DNA from: Trileptium ribeirensis
Taxonomy: Eukaryota > Nematoda > Enoplea > Enoplida > Thoracostomopsidae
Direction: 5' to 3'
Length of the DNA: 64,000 bases
Assembly (NCBI GenBank): GCA_030248225.1
Contig: JASANE010030337.1
Span: forward strand, 19,821 to 83,820
A program made the translations under genes and the position numbers. Below the pieces are notes generated by a model. The model was not told the DNA's origin, did no database searches, and was given only the letters and a program-made list of their open reading frames with translations. Positions within the stretch are counted from its first letter, which is position 1. Each line of letters begins with the position of its first letter. Positions 44,872 to 55,874 of the stretch are shown in pieces.

Positions 44872-46726
44872 GTTGTCGGAGTCCGGTAGGCTACCAGGCT
44901 GTCGGGGTCTACTAGGCTACAGGGGAGTCAAACCCGCCCCAAAAATTTCCTAAAACCCAAGGTTTTTCACTAAATAACTTATTACATCCCTCCCTTCTAC
45001 TTTCTTGGATTTTATTTTGTTTTGTTGTTTTCGTTCAAAGATTATGCTAATTTGCATAATCTTCTTTTATTTTTCTTAGTAGCTAACAAGAAGTTAGCAT
45101 TGTTTTAGCATCAATTATTCAGTCTAGAAGATCGATACCAGAAACTGGACGTATTTTGTAATGCGGATGGAGATCTCATTAGGCGTATCTTCAAAGAAAT
45201 TAGCTATTTAAGTTTTAAAAAGAATTACGTGCTATTTGATCGTGGTTCTAGAGCTGTAGAATTGGCATAAAGAATTATGCGTTGATTACGCACACGATTA
45301 CATACTTTATTTTGTGTTTTCACTTAAATAGCTTACCTAGCTAATTCGATTCAGTTTTTTTGTTGTGTAGTGCGGTTTTTGACAGTTTACAATGCGAATG
45401 CTACGATTTTTGGTGTTATACTATCGGTCTTAAGCATGCTATCGAGTCTACGGTTCTGGAAAAATTGCGTAAAGAATTTACGCCGGTTTTTGGAGATTAT
45501 TAGTGATAAGAGCGGTGCTTGAATTTCGTTGCTTTGTATGTTTCCGGTTACAGAATTAAGTTGAGTAGCGCAAAGACTTCACAAATAAGCATTTTAAATT
45601 AATTAAATGTAATTAGTCTAATTATTATTCCCTCATAAAAATACGGAACTTAGAGTGGCTTTAAAAGTATTAAGGGTGCTAAATTTAATCATAACCGTCC
45701 GGCCGTAGGGTCTCTCAAAGTAAATAACCGTGAGTACTGAGTAAACCCCGTGGAGTCTATTTGGGAGGAAACTATGTGAGTATACCAAGGGCGAGTTCGT
45801 GCCAAGGGTGACCAACATATTGGAACAATTCTGCACTAAACGCTGGTTCATGCTAAACCGTCCGAGGCACGGAGAATTGTTTATTCCCTCATAAAAATAC
45901 GGAACTTAGAGTGGCTTTAAAAGTATTAAGAGTGCTAAATTTAATCATAACGGTCCGGCCGTAGGGTCTCTGAAAGTAAATAACCGTGAGTACTGAGTAA
46001 ACCCCGTGGAGTCTATTTGGGAGGAAACTATGTGAGTATACCAAGGGCGAGTTGGTGCCAAGGGTGACCAACATATTGGCACAATTCTGTACTAAACGCT
46101 GGTTCATGCTAAACCGACCGAGGCACGGAGAATTGTAGAGAGTAGTCGACCGCTCATAAGTTATAAGGTCGTTCGTTAGCCGTTCGGAGACGGGCACATT
46201 AATGTAACTGGCACGTAATTAGCGTAATTCTAAGGAACTACGCTATGGTAATTAAATAAACATACGTCGTCAACCATCCGGAGACCAACGTATCAACTCA
46301 CAAAAGAAACTACTAAATTGATAGAACGCAGCTATTAGCCGTCCGAAGATAGTTGCTAATAGGGATCAGTACTAGCGTAAATCTAAGGCCGAGGTTAAGG
46401 TACTCAAATACTCGTGCATATGGCTGTACTAACCTTACAAGAGTAAAAGTAACAAGAGTTTATAACCTAACCTGAAACTAGCAGATGATAAACTAGAATA
46501 ATTCTACGCTCAAATAAGCGAGTTGGCAACAAAGGTTGAGAAAATAAAAGAGTCAGTAAAAGTTGTGGTGTAGTCTGAAAGGGCTGGCTAGAAGTATCAG
46601 AGACATTGAGGTGTGTAGAAAAATAGACTGATTGGTCGAAATTAGCGGCTCAAATTATCAGTGGTACTAAAGATCTGTGCCTGGTTTATGCTTTACTAAT
46701 TTGTAATAAACATTTATTTGCGGCTT
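44872..46726 (+). mobile_element. LTR B of the same retrotransposon family
   Basis: Begins TGTTGTCGGAGTCCGGTAGG and ends just before TGGTGTCCACTTATC at 46727, a plausible primer-binding start. AATAAACATTTATTTG near the end parallels LTR C. It carries GTCCG-type motifs (about 45856, 46111, 46177, 46271, 46336) and palindromic words like GCGTAAAGAATTTACGCC. A 256-bp internal tandem duplication lengthens it. Confidence 0.65.
45625..46137 (+). repeat. 256-bp tandem duplication in LTR B
   Basis: Two copies from TTATTCCCTCATAAAAATAC to GGCACGGAGAATTG, offset 256 bp (CCTCAT at 45631 and 45887), differing at only a handful of bases. The minus-strand ORFs at 45633-45851 and 45889-46197 are by-products. 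Confidence 0.85.
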
Positions 46727-47114
46727 TGGTGTCCACTTATCTAAAAATCAGAATGCATCGAACTAGGCACGCCGCTACGCCTAGCCGAATTGTATCGCTA
46801 ATAAAATAATATTCACACGCTAAGAATGAATGAAACCACTAGTTCCTGCCGGCATACTACTGTCCACACCTCGAACGCCAACTTCTTCGGTGACGAATCC
46901 CGTCCCCCTTTAATATCCGATAGCCGTGATAAGAATTCCCCGACCAACCCCTACCCCCATCAAAACAGCACAAAATAACACAGGGGTCCTAAGGGTCCAA
47001 GAGCCTTAATCTCCCCTTCCCAACATAAATTTTGGTTTTACATTTTTTATATTACCCGCTCTCTCCCTTTTACGTCCTGACCCTTAATGTTGTTTTCGTC
47101 TTGTTATCTTCCTA
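46727..47114 (+). mobile_element. Leader of unit B
   Basis: Starts with the putative primer-binding site TGGTGTCCACTTATC and continues with GGCATACTACTGTCCACACC, TCGGTGACGAATCCCGTCCC and GATAGCCGTGATAA, all shared with unit D. No gag frame is left before LTR C begins. Confidence 0.55.
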
Positions 47115-48620
47115 ATTGTCGGAGGTTTAGTAGGCTACCAGGTTTTCCAAGGCTCTAATTTCACAAAATTTTATTTCAAAACCTTATTTTACTAAATTGT
47201 CTATTATATGGGTCCCTTGTTTTAAGCTTTTCTAAAATCTAAAATTTTATAAATTTTTCTGTTCTTACTTATATACCTAATTTGCGTGAAACGCTTTAAT
47301 TTTCTTTATTAGCTAAACCTATGTTAAGGTAAATTTTAGCTTTATCTATAGTTCGGTGATTCTCGGTTGAAGACGATGTTATTGTACGACTGTTCATAGT
47401 TTTACGTGTTAATCATGGTTTACTTATAATTCTATTCATTAGCGACTTAGCTAGTGGATTACGGCAGCACACATATATTGATGGTTCCTATTATACTTAT
47501 GGATCTTGCAACCCGGATTAGTATTTACATGCCAATTGTTTTCTAAACTTATGGCTTGTACATTGAGATTGTAATTGTGTAGATAATTTTTGTACGCAAA
47601 AAGAATTGCGTTAAAGAGCTGATGGGCGTTTCTGGTTTTCTTTATCAAATGGTGTTATTAATTTAAAGAACGGGAGTGTTGAACATTTAAACCGCGCACA
47701 TAAGTAACTTAGTGGAGTTTAATAATTACCTTAATGATTATTACTTTTCTTAAATAAAATTTAGGACTTATAGTGGCAACAATTATATTAGGAGTGGTTG
47801 CATAACAACTATGTAGGTCTAGTATATAATATTTAAAAATTCGGCTCGTGCGTCGCGTGAGCAAACCAGAGCGAGAGTGCAGTTGATTTCCGTAAATAGT
47901 AGCATTATTTGTCAGATCAGCAGCCAGCCGGTGTCGGGTTAACAAGTAGGGCTAGTCTTGAGTATACCGGGCGAGTAAGGGGTGAGGATTCGATTACCAC
48001 CTCGAACCACCGATAGATTTAAAGTACTACTTTTGGCCAGCCAGCCGGATGCCACGAATCTCTTCTGTGCTATCAGCCAGCCGGAAATCGTACAAGGTAA
48101 GAAACTTCAACTGAGTAGTAGTCGACCGCTACTATCCAGTTTGAGTAACGTAGTTCGGCAATCAGCCGGGGTCGGCTTGTTTAACATAACCGGCAATTAC
48201 TAGCGTAAATCTAAAGCGCAGGTTAAGGTAATCAAATACTCGTACCGAGCTACCAACCAGCCGGGGTACTGCTGTGCCAACCCACAAGGGCGTATTAGAG
48301 TAATAACCTAATCTTAACATACTAGCACTCTATATTCGCTAACTAAAAGTCGTAATAACATGAAACTTAAGGACTTACACCCAGGTACCTAGTTACTTTT
48401 AAAACAACCTAATCTAAAATTAATAGTAAAAGGGATGGTCGAGCGAGCTGAACGAGTGGCCGACTTGCAATAAGATCGAGAGAGAACTGTGTAAGCATAC
48501 CGGTGGAGCATTAGTTTTATCTAAAATGACGGGTACTAAAGAATAGCGCCGCGATTAATCTAAATAGTTGCATGCCTTAACATTTTATCTGCGTTGTAAT
48601 AAACGTTCCTTATACGTGTT
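47115..48620 (+). mobile_element. LTR C of the same retrotransposon family
   Basis: Begins ATTGTCGGAGG with GTAGGCTACCAGG and ends before TGGTGCCTAACTATC at 48621. TAATAAACG near the end matches LTR B. Here the GC-rich motif is CAGCCGG: 47924, 48042, 48076, 48163 and 48256 (approximate), in place of the GTCCG form of A and B. Confidence 0.6.
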
Positions 48621-49129
48621 TGGTGCCTAACTATCTGGGGTCAGAGTGACTAGAGCAATACCACGCCTCAACGCAAAATATAGGGCACGAGTACCTATCA
48701 CGAAAAGATTTTGTGTAAATGTGGGACGAAGTACACATAAAATAAAGTGGTCGGTATTTTCGAAAGCTCAAAAAGCAGCCCCTACCCTAGATAAGACAAA
48801 AACCAAAATAGAATTTATACTGTAACAGGAATTATTAGACCTCATAACCGGGACATTTTACGCAAGTCCCATATAAAATCTAGAGTATTAAATGCCACTT
48901 CAGACAACACCACCTAGCGCAACAACGCACAAAGAATCGACGACAAAAGCAAAGAACATCGAAAACGAAGAATCATCACCAAACGAAAAGGCTCCATAAA
49001 TTGCGACAAACCCGAGTACAACAGAAGAACTGGAAGACACAATCCAAGAAATTGACTCAAGCGTACCCAAATCAAAAATGAAAGAGCAACAACAGCAACC
49101 GAGCATGTGCAACAAAGGTGTTATTTATA
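48621..49129 (+). mobile_element. Leader and truncated gag start of unit C
   Basis: The primer-binding-like TGGTGCCTAACTATC is followed by leader sequence and a degenerate gag start (CCAAACGAAAAGGC, CCGAGTACAACAGAAGAACT) that matches unit D around 52308-52360. An in-frame stop interrupts it, and it ends near 49120 where LTR D sequence takes over. Confidence 0.55.
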
Positions 49130-49515
49130 CTGGCACTAGGTCGCTGATTATTGATTATAACGTAAAGAATTACGCTTGTTTGTGTTGCGAATATTGATTA
49201 TTCAGGTTATAGCTTAAAGAATTACGCTGGGTTTTGTTTTATTGTGTTGAATTCACATCGGTTACATAGCTACCAATTTATGGCAGCTTAGCTGAACAGT
49301 TGTAGCTGCGCTATACGGGTGCTGGCGCGGTTATTTAAAGATTCGATAAAGGTTTGCGGAGGTTCTATGGCTTGTGATAAATATCAAAAACAAAAGAGCG
49401 TAAAGAAGTGCGCGCAATTGAAACGTGTCTAGAGGTTAAAAGCTCTGTTTCCAAACATTGTGTTTCAGATTAAAGTATCTTATACTTATAGCTCAAAGAA
49501 TTCACACATAGGTAC
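49130..49515 (+). mobile_element. LTR D, 5' fragment
   Basis: Aligns with the middle of LTR B: words such as TAACGTAAAGAATTACGC (49160) and AGCTTAAAGAATTACGCTGG (49214) recur. About 300 bp of the LTR start is missing at the junction with unit C. It resumes at 51385 after the inserted hAT-like element. Confidence 0.55.
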
Positions 49516-49948
49516 CTTAACGTCAGAGAGTAACCGGAATTCCGGTTCCTGTTCTGTTGAAAATCATGTTTTGGTTGCGGTTCCGGCAAAGGGCAAAAAC
49601 CACACGGGAACCGGAATTCCGGTTTGAAGATTTTGTTTGAAATATTCCACATTTTTGTTTCATCTGTGGTCCAAACATATATATAATATATGTACAAACG
49701 GTTTTAAACTTTGTGTTTCAGATTAAAGTATCTAATACTTATAGCTCAAAGAATTCACACATAGGTACCTTAACGTCAGTGAGTAACCGGAATTCCGGTT
49801 CCTGTTCCGGTGAAAATCGTGTTTTGGTTGCGGTTCCGGCAAAGGGCAAAAACCACACGGGAACCCGAATTCCTGTTTAAAGATTTTGTTTGAAATTTTC
49901 CACATTTTTGTTTCATCTGTGGTCCAAACATATATAATATATGTACAA
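49460..49948 (+). repeat. 253-bp tandem duplication across the hAT insertion edge
   Basis: Copy 1 starts at 49460 and copy 2 at 49713, both with GTGTTTCAGATTAAAGTATC. Each contains LTR D sequence, the target sequence CTTAACGT and the first 170 bp of the hAT-like element (CAG(A/T)GAGTAACCGGAATTCC). The duplication therefore happened after the insertion. Confidence 0.85.
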
Positions 49949-51392
49949 TGGTCAAGTTCCAATACAACCAAGCAGAAGAAAAAATTAACTCTGCAATTTG
50001 CCGTTTGAAACGTAAGTAAGGCACATAATTTTAGTAGGAATTTTTCATCTTAACCTGCAAGAGTTTGTTAAAACAAAGCCAAGTCGATGCTTGCAGCAGC
50101 TGTTTTACACATACACAAGTCTGCGGAGTATGTTCGAATTAAATCATCCAACTCGGTAACAAGCTAGGCTAACATAAATTGCGTCAAGTACCCGCCAATG
50201 CGCTTGTAAACTTTGTAAATCAGTCTACATTGAAATAAAGTAACATATCTGCAACGCCTCCAGGAACTGCGTTCTTGCCAATGAACTTTATTTATTGGAA
50301 CTGGGCGAGCAGTATAACAGTTTGTCTCATTTATAGCATCCTCATTAGAAAGTTATTGTCATTATCATCCAACTAAGGGGCACTGTTTGCGCAACGCTAG
50401 CCTAAACAGTATCTCTGACCATTGATCTGAAAATTACCTTCTATTATTTTTTCAGGACCATATATATAAATCAATAATTTCAAGTTTTTACAGAACAACA
50501 TGTAACACACGTATGCGTAGTAAATGGACGCGACTGGAGACAGAGCGAAAATGTTTATTCTACGCTCCATGCGTTGTAAGCACATTCGATTTGACGCATT
50601 ATACGCAAGGGTGTATAGTGGAAGATATTTTTTGCTCTGGATGTCCCAAAACCGACATTATTAGCTTTCTCAGTCTATGCGGCGTTCACGTTATAATGTC
50701 ACCAACGAGTGGAACCTATGTACACCACACAGTGTCAGGCACACTGTTGACAACTGGGTATCTTAGACGCCATCATGTTTTTAATAAATTTTTTCAAAGG
50801 AAGCTAGTTACGCGTATTATAACTTCTCGACAGTACTAGGCACACCGTGTTTTCTGGCAGCTTTATTGACAGTGTTCAGAATTATTAGAACAATGTTCAT
50901 ATGGGCTAGATCCAAATATCGCAAATTTGGAAAAAAAACTACACAGGACAGGTGACTATTAAACCGCATTAGCTACAGACGGTATCCGTTATAGTTAATT
51001 CGCGCCAAATTAGTAGCTAAGGGTGTGTGCGGCACAGTCAAGGAAAAATGTAATAGCTAGGGGTGTGTGGTACACCCTCGGCAATAGATTTACAGTATGG
51101 GTGTCATTCTGACTGTCTATACGGTAGTGTCGCAACTACAGGGGGTCAAAAGTTCCAAACATCGGGGACATAACGTGAACGCCGCATTAAAGTTTCAGAA
51201 AGACAATAATGCTATCGCAATACATTAAGTTTAATGTAAAATTTATTGTCAATATATTTTAAATCCACTATGCCTTCATTTCTTCCTTCATCTGTTTTAC
51301 TATATATTAGTTTCGAAGTCCAGGTTCCGGATCCGGTTTAAATGGACGGTTCCGGTTGCTGGTACCGGTTCTGGTAATTCCCTGCTTAACGT
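49769..51392 (+). mobile_element. Second hAT-like DNA transposon, inserted in LTR D
   Basis: The body is 49777-51384 (1,608 bp). The left end CAGTGAGTAACCGG and the right end in reverse complement CAGGGAATTACCAGAACCGG are related inverted termini. The 8-bp target duplication CTTAACGT flanks it exactly (49769-49776 and 51385-51392), with a third copy at 49516-49523 made by the later tandem duplication. It is rich in GGTTCCGG words at both ends. No hAT transposase is recognisable; the ORF at 50513-50839 is of unknown nature. Confidence 0.8.
50513..50839 (+). CDS. Hypothetical 108-aa ORF within the hAT-like element
   Basis: An ATG-initiated frame starting MRSKWTRLETERKC, with six Cys in the first half (including CSGCPKTD) and a basic end (HHVFNKFFQRKLVTRIITSR). 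No family recognised. It lies inside a transposon without a transposase, so it may be a captured exon, a transposase relic or chance. A TTTTTACAG at about 50483-50491 could be a splice acceptor, which would make this an exon. Confidence 0.25.
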   Translation: MRSKWTRLETERKCLFYAPCVVSTFDLTHYTQGCIVEDIFCSGCPKTDIISFLSLCGVHVIMSPTSGTYVHHTVSGTLLTTGYLRRHHVFNKFFQRKLVTRIITSRQY

Positions 51393-52046
51393 TAATTAGC
51401 AATAACCTTAGTAATAATAATTTCCCCGTTAAAATCTTAGGCCAAATGTTTAATAGTACTTTTGATAACGTATTAAAAATATACATTAGTAATAGTTGAA
51501 AACATCGGCGTAGTGTCGAGTGAGTTGTCCCGTGGAGTTAGTTGTGGGCGAAGTTGCCGAGAATAGCCCGGACCGAGCAAGGGGTGCAGATTAGGATACC
51601 CCGCCGAGCGGTCCTTATTCCTATTCACCAACTTTGGCCAGCCATCGGGGGCCAGAGAACATGAGAGAACCACTGGCTAATAGTCGAACGCTAGTAATCA
51701 GCTCTTATATAGAGTAGTTCGTCAGCAATGCGCGGCGGCTACATTAATATAACGGCAGTACTAGAGTAATTTTAAGGAACTAGGCCCAGGTAATGATATA
51801 ATCGTGCAGTTGTCAGCCATCGGGGCGATTGCATCAACTAAAAAGAGCTTAGTAAAGTATATATCAGCTAAATTTAACTCTTAATCGTTATCACTGAAGT
51901 TAACGCGGTGGTCAGCCATCGGGGCCTGCCGAAAAATAAGAACTTGTATGTTTTAATCCTAAGCCTAATGGTATTAAAGAACCGTGCCTTATCTGTGTAC
52001 TAAATATTTTAAATAAGCATGCATATTGCCGGCATTGATTAATAAC
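51393..52046 (+). mobile_element. LTR D, 3' fragment
   Basis: Continues LTR D after the hAT-like element. It carries a third form of the GC-rich motif, CAGCCATCGGGG, at 51639, 51814 and 51913, and one deviant copy near 51726. The end is placed before TGGTAGAACG at 52047 by alignment with LTRs B and C. The minus-strand ORF 51473-51673 is a shadow. Confidence 0.55.
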
Positions 52047-52280
52047 TGGTAGAACGTGGAGTGAGTAGAACTAGTCACGCCGCAACGCTTAGACTAATCG
52101 TATCACTGCTAAAAGAATAGGCATACGCAACAAGAACGTGGGCCATATAGTTTTATACCGGCATACTACTGGCCATACCTCGAACGACACATTTTCGGTG
52201 ACGAATCCCGTCCCATTTTAATATCTGATAGCCGTCATAAGAAATTCCCCATCCACCCCTACCCCATTCAAGCAATAAAA
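52047..52280 (+). mobile_element. Leader of element D
   Basis: Contains ATACTACTGGCCATACCTCG, TTCGGTGACGAATCCCGTCC and TGATAGCCGTCATAAGAAAT, all shared with units A and B. This links the long coding remnant downstream to the LTR family. Confidence 0.6.
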
Positions 52281-55100
52281 TATAACGCTAGGAAGCGGAG
52301 AATTATTATCAAACGAAAAGGCACAGGAAACAGCGACGAACCCGAGTACAACGAGAGAAATCGAAGGGGATAAAGCGGGAATTCGATCTGAATACACCTG
52401 AGCCAAAAGAAAAGAACAACAAGAAAATAGAAAGAGCTTGCAAGAAACGTATATGGAAACGTTTCAAGAAGAAGCACGCGACGACGAATTGCAATAACGG
52501 AAGATCCGGAAGAAGAAAGTCGGAAAATAATGTGAAAATTGCAGCAACAATAGAGAGACAGATACGATTTATAAAAAAGCATGTGACCCTGACAGAAAAA
52601 CTTCTACAGGTATGCCAAAATTGGGATCAACACGAACGAATCAGAGATCCGAGAAAAAAGTCGCAAAGTACCGACGAAGAGCAAGGAACCTCAAGTCGAC
52701 AAAATGACGAAGTTCAACGAAATCGATCACGAATAACGGAGCAATACCAAAGTAATCAACGACCAAAAAATTATAATTCAAGGCCAGGAACACTGGGACC
52801 GTTCGGCTTGGGCCAACCATATATGACGCCGAACAACGACAAAGAATCGGAGCAAGTATATACATCTGATAACAATTACAGATGGTGATAAAAAAGTGAC
52901 CAGTGTAGAACGGAGCACAGTCGAGATCCAACAGATACAAGAACAACAACAGCAAACAAGTACGAGCAATAAAAGAGAACAAGTAATGGGCGTAAATGAA
53001 ACTCTATTAGGTGCAAACCAAACGCGATATAACGCAAACCAAGATCAAATCGGCGCAAACCAAACCGAATTCAGTGCAAACCAAACGTGATATTACGCAA
53101 TCCAAGATCAAGTCGGTGCAAACCAAACGCGCTATAACGCAAACCAAGGAACAAATCGGTGCAAACCAAACGCGCTATAACGCAAACCAAGGAACAAATC
53201 GGTGCAAACCAAATGCGATTCAATACTAATCGAAACCAAATTAACGCAAATTACGATCAGTTCGGTGAAAATAAAGAATCAGTGCAAATCAAACACGATT
53301 AGATACAAACCGAGACCACTTTAAATCAAGCCGAGCTCAATACCTTGCAAACCGAAATCAACCTGATGCAAATCAAAACCAATCCGATGCAAGTCGAAAC
53401 AAATTAGCGCAAACCATACCAAATCGGTGTAAATCAAATAAGATTAGATTCGAACCAGATGCGATTCGGCGCAAATAAAGAACGAATCAGTGCAAGTCAA
53501 ATACGAGCTTGGCTAAATCGATTACAAATCGGTGCAAGCACGAAAAGACCAACAAAAGAACTGAACCAAAGAACCAATATGGAGACACAAATGTCAAATG
53601 CAACGACAAATAACGACGCGTTCCAAATAGCAACAGCGAATTGCGTTGCGTTCCAAACGGCGACAATAAATCATGGTACGCTTCATTCGGCGATAACGAA
53701 TCATAATACAAGTCAATTGATGAACGCATGGAATCAATCGCAAGTGTCGCACGCGAAAACTAATTTCGGTGCAAGACACGTGCAATCAAGCGCAAGCTCT
53801 ATACGTGACAACTAATTGCAGTGCGTTTCAAACAACGAGCACATGGAACCAAAGCTAAAAAAGCAATACAGAACGAAGTATACGGATATTACGGTACAGC
53901 ACCAGTGGTTCCACCATGCAATCAAACCACGTTTATTGGAAACAATTCGGTGATCAACCTGGAGTACCTGTAGCTGCACCAACATCGTATACGTATTAAG
54001 TCCAAGCACCGGTGACAACGAATCAAACCGATAATGAAGGTCAATAAAACAGCGCTCTGAGGACGATGAATCATCAGTTGATCGAAGCCCTGATCAAAAT
54101 GGTGACTAAAGAAACACCGTAAGCGCCGAACACAACGCAATAAGCAATCGGTCAAGCGATAATGGTCAAATTGAAAGATTAAGTTCGAAACGTACAAGGG
54201 TGTAAAGACGATAGCAGTTTCAAAAAATTCCGTAAAGAACTTGAAAAAGCGTTGGTTCAAAATAGCGTTGACGATGAGCAGGAAAAACTGCGATTCCTGG
54301 AAGTCGAAATGCGCAGAAAAGCAGAGGAATACTTGAAAGTAGCGATGCTCGAAAAAGCTAAAGAACTATGCAACTACAGCGAGTTGGTCAAGAAATTTAA
54401 AGAAAGATTCGACAAACAAGAAAACAAGAAAGAATTCAAGAAAACGTTGACAAATTACATGATTAAACTGCAAAGTTTACGACAGATGGGAACATTCAAA
54501 GATTTCGTGGATTATTTGCGGGTGTATGTAGCACGACACCTAACCACGAAAGGCATATCCGAACCAATTGTTGAAGAAGTTCTCAAGTCCGCGCGGATCA
54601 TAGGATTAAAGAACGAAGTGTCAAGATATCCAATCGAATCGATCGAATGAAACAAGCACAAACCAGACGAGATCGAATATTGGGCAACAAATGTGGCGAC
54701 CGAGATAGAGAGATCACAAGCGCAATGGCTTCCACTGCGATGGAGCAACCAGTCAAAGCAAACACCTCGATCACAACAGCAACCAATTGTACAGTCGTGG
54801 ACAATATCGATGCCGATAATGTCAGTAAAGAGTTATCAGCAAGCGAGGCAACAAAATTATGGTCCGATGGGAACGCAACAAGTAATGCCGCAAGTAATGT
54901 ATCCAGTGCAAGTGCTGCAGCAATTAACGCAACCGCAAACGAATTGGCAACAACAACAAAGAACGCAAACACCAGTGGTAAACCAACAACAACAAAATCA
55001 GCAAACGCTGGCGAACCAAACACCGCCCAAGTGCAACAAGTGTGGAAGATTGGGCCGTAAACGGAACAATGTTTCCCAAGACATACAGGACAAAATATAA
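52281..55100 (+). pseudogene. Decayed gag region (element D)
   Basis: Open pieces in changing frames (52532-52888, 52896-53090, 53011-53229, 53459-53815, 54252-54650, 54693-55100) show a frameshifted gag. A Gln/Asn-rich N-terminal part includes a repeat block. A helical capsid-like part follows at 54190-54650 (FLEVEMRRKAEEYLKVAM, then FKERFDKQENKKEF), typical of retrotransposon gag. A Gln-rich segment comes next, then a zinc knuckle at 55032 whose first pair CNKC is kept but whose His and last Cys are changed. A single TGA at 54648 separates the capsid-like and Gln-rich segments in the same frame. It would have formed the particle shell but is not functional now. Confidence 0.7.
53010..53240 (+). 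repeat. 21-bp coding repeats in gag (ANQ heptapeptides)
   Basis: Tandem units of about 21 bp containing GCAAACCAA encode heptapeptides such as ANQTRYN, ANQDQIG and ANQTEFS. Frame changes split the run into two frames, and decayed relatives continue to about 53560. Likely a disordered gag linker that expanded by slippage. Confidence 0.75.
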
Positions 55101-55211
55101 GAGAAAACCAAATAGGCAACCAGCAACAACGTCATAATCGATACAGAATACTATTAAATCATCCGAATCAACCAAACTAAAGAACAAATAATCGACCAGC
55201 AAAATCCAGCG

Positions 55212-55874
55212 GTGTGGAACGGAAGGAGAACGCTCAAAAAGAACTTGAGAAAGTTTAAGATATATCTACAGATGGAAAGAAACATTTGTGGAGGTGAATC
55301 AGGTGGATGGAGTAAAAGAACACCAACCGTGCAGCGACCCGATAATCCCATCAAGGTATTATATCGATACGTATCCAGAAGGAAACAAAAGGCTGCGAGG
55401 CCTACACAGATAACAATTATCAACGAAGAACTATACGAAAAGTATTTCAAACATCTACCGATCAAAGAAGCAGTTTTATGCGCAGTGGCATTAATTGGAG
55501 ACCTAACAGAAAGAGCAATGGATTACTTTTTCGTGCAAGCCCACCTACAAAAGAATATACGAAAGGTCCGATTCATCGTAATCCGAAACTTTCCAAAGGT
55601 TGCGATATACGGACGTGATTTTCTGGCAGCTTGCGAATTGTTGATCCATTACCAGCAACTAAGAATCAAAATGAGCGATGAATTGATACCTCACAATTGG
55701 CGAATCAACGAAATGGGATCACTTAAAAAGGAACACGAGTTCCATATTGAAATATGCAACTGTTCTTATAAACAAGTAATTCCACCATGGTCAGCGAAAT
55801 TCATCGAAGTAAAGACTCCCGATGGAGCAAAAGAATGCGACACAGTAAGTGAAACCCCTAATGAAAACCAGTAA
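55212..55874 (+). pseudogene. Protease-like region of pol (element D)
   Basis: A 220-codon open frame. QITIINEELYEKYF and the later VAIYGRDFLAACEL correspond to the flanks of the active site and to the C-terminal conserved block of retroelement aspartic proteases. The catalytic Asp-Thr/Ser-Gly triad is not present where expected (the residues before QITII read KAARPT), so the enzyme would be inactive. The acceptor-side tail (PPWSAKFIEVKTPDG) resembles the linker to reverse transcriptase. It lies between gag and reverse transcriptase, the usual order. Confidence 0.6.

Noticed and set aside
45633..46197. Two similar minus-strand ORFs
   Set aside because: Generated by the 256-bp tandem duplication in LTR B, on the non-coding strand of an LTR.
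54512..55119. Long minus-strand ORFs over gag (for example 54598-55119)
   Set aside because: Shadows of a Gln/Asn/Thr-rich coding strand. The plus strand carries recognisable gag order and the zinc-knuckle remnant.
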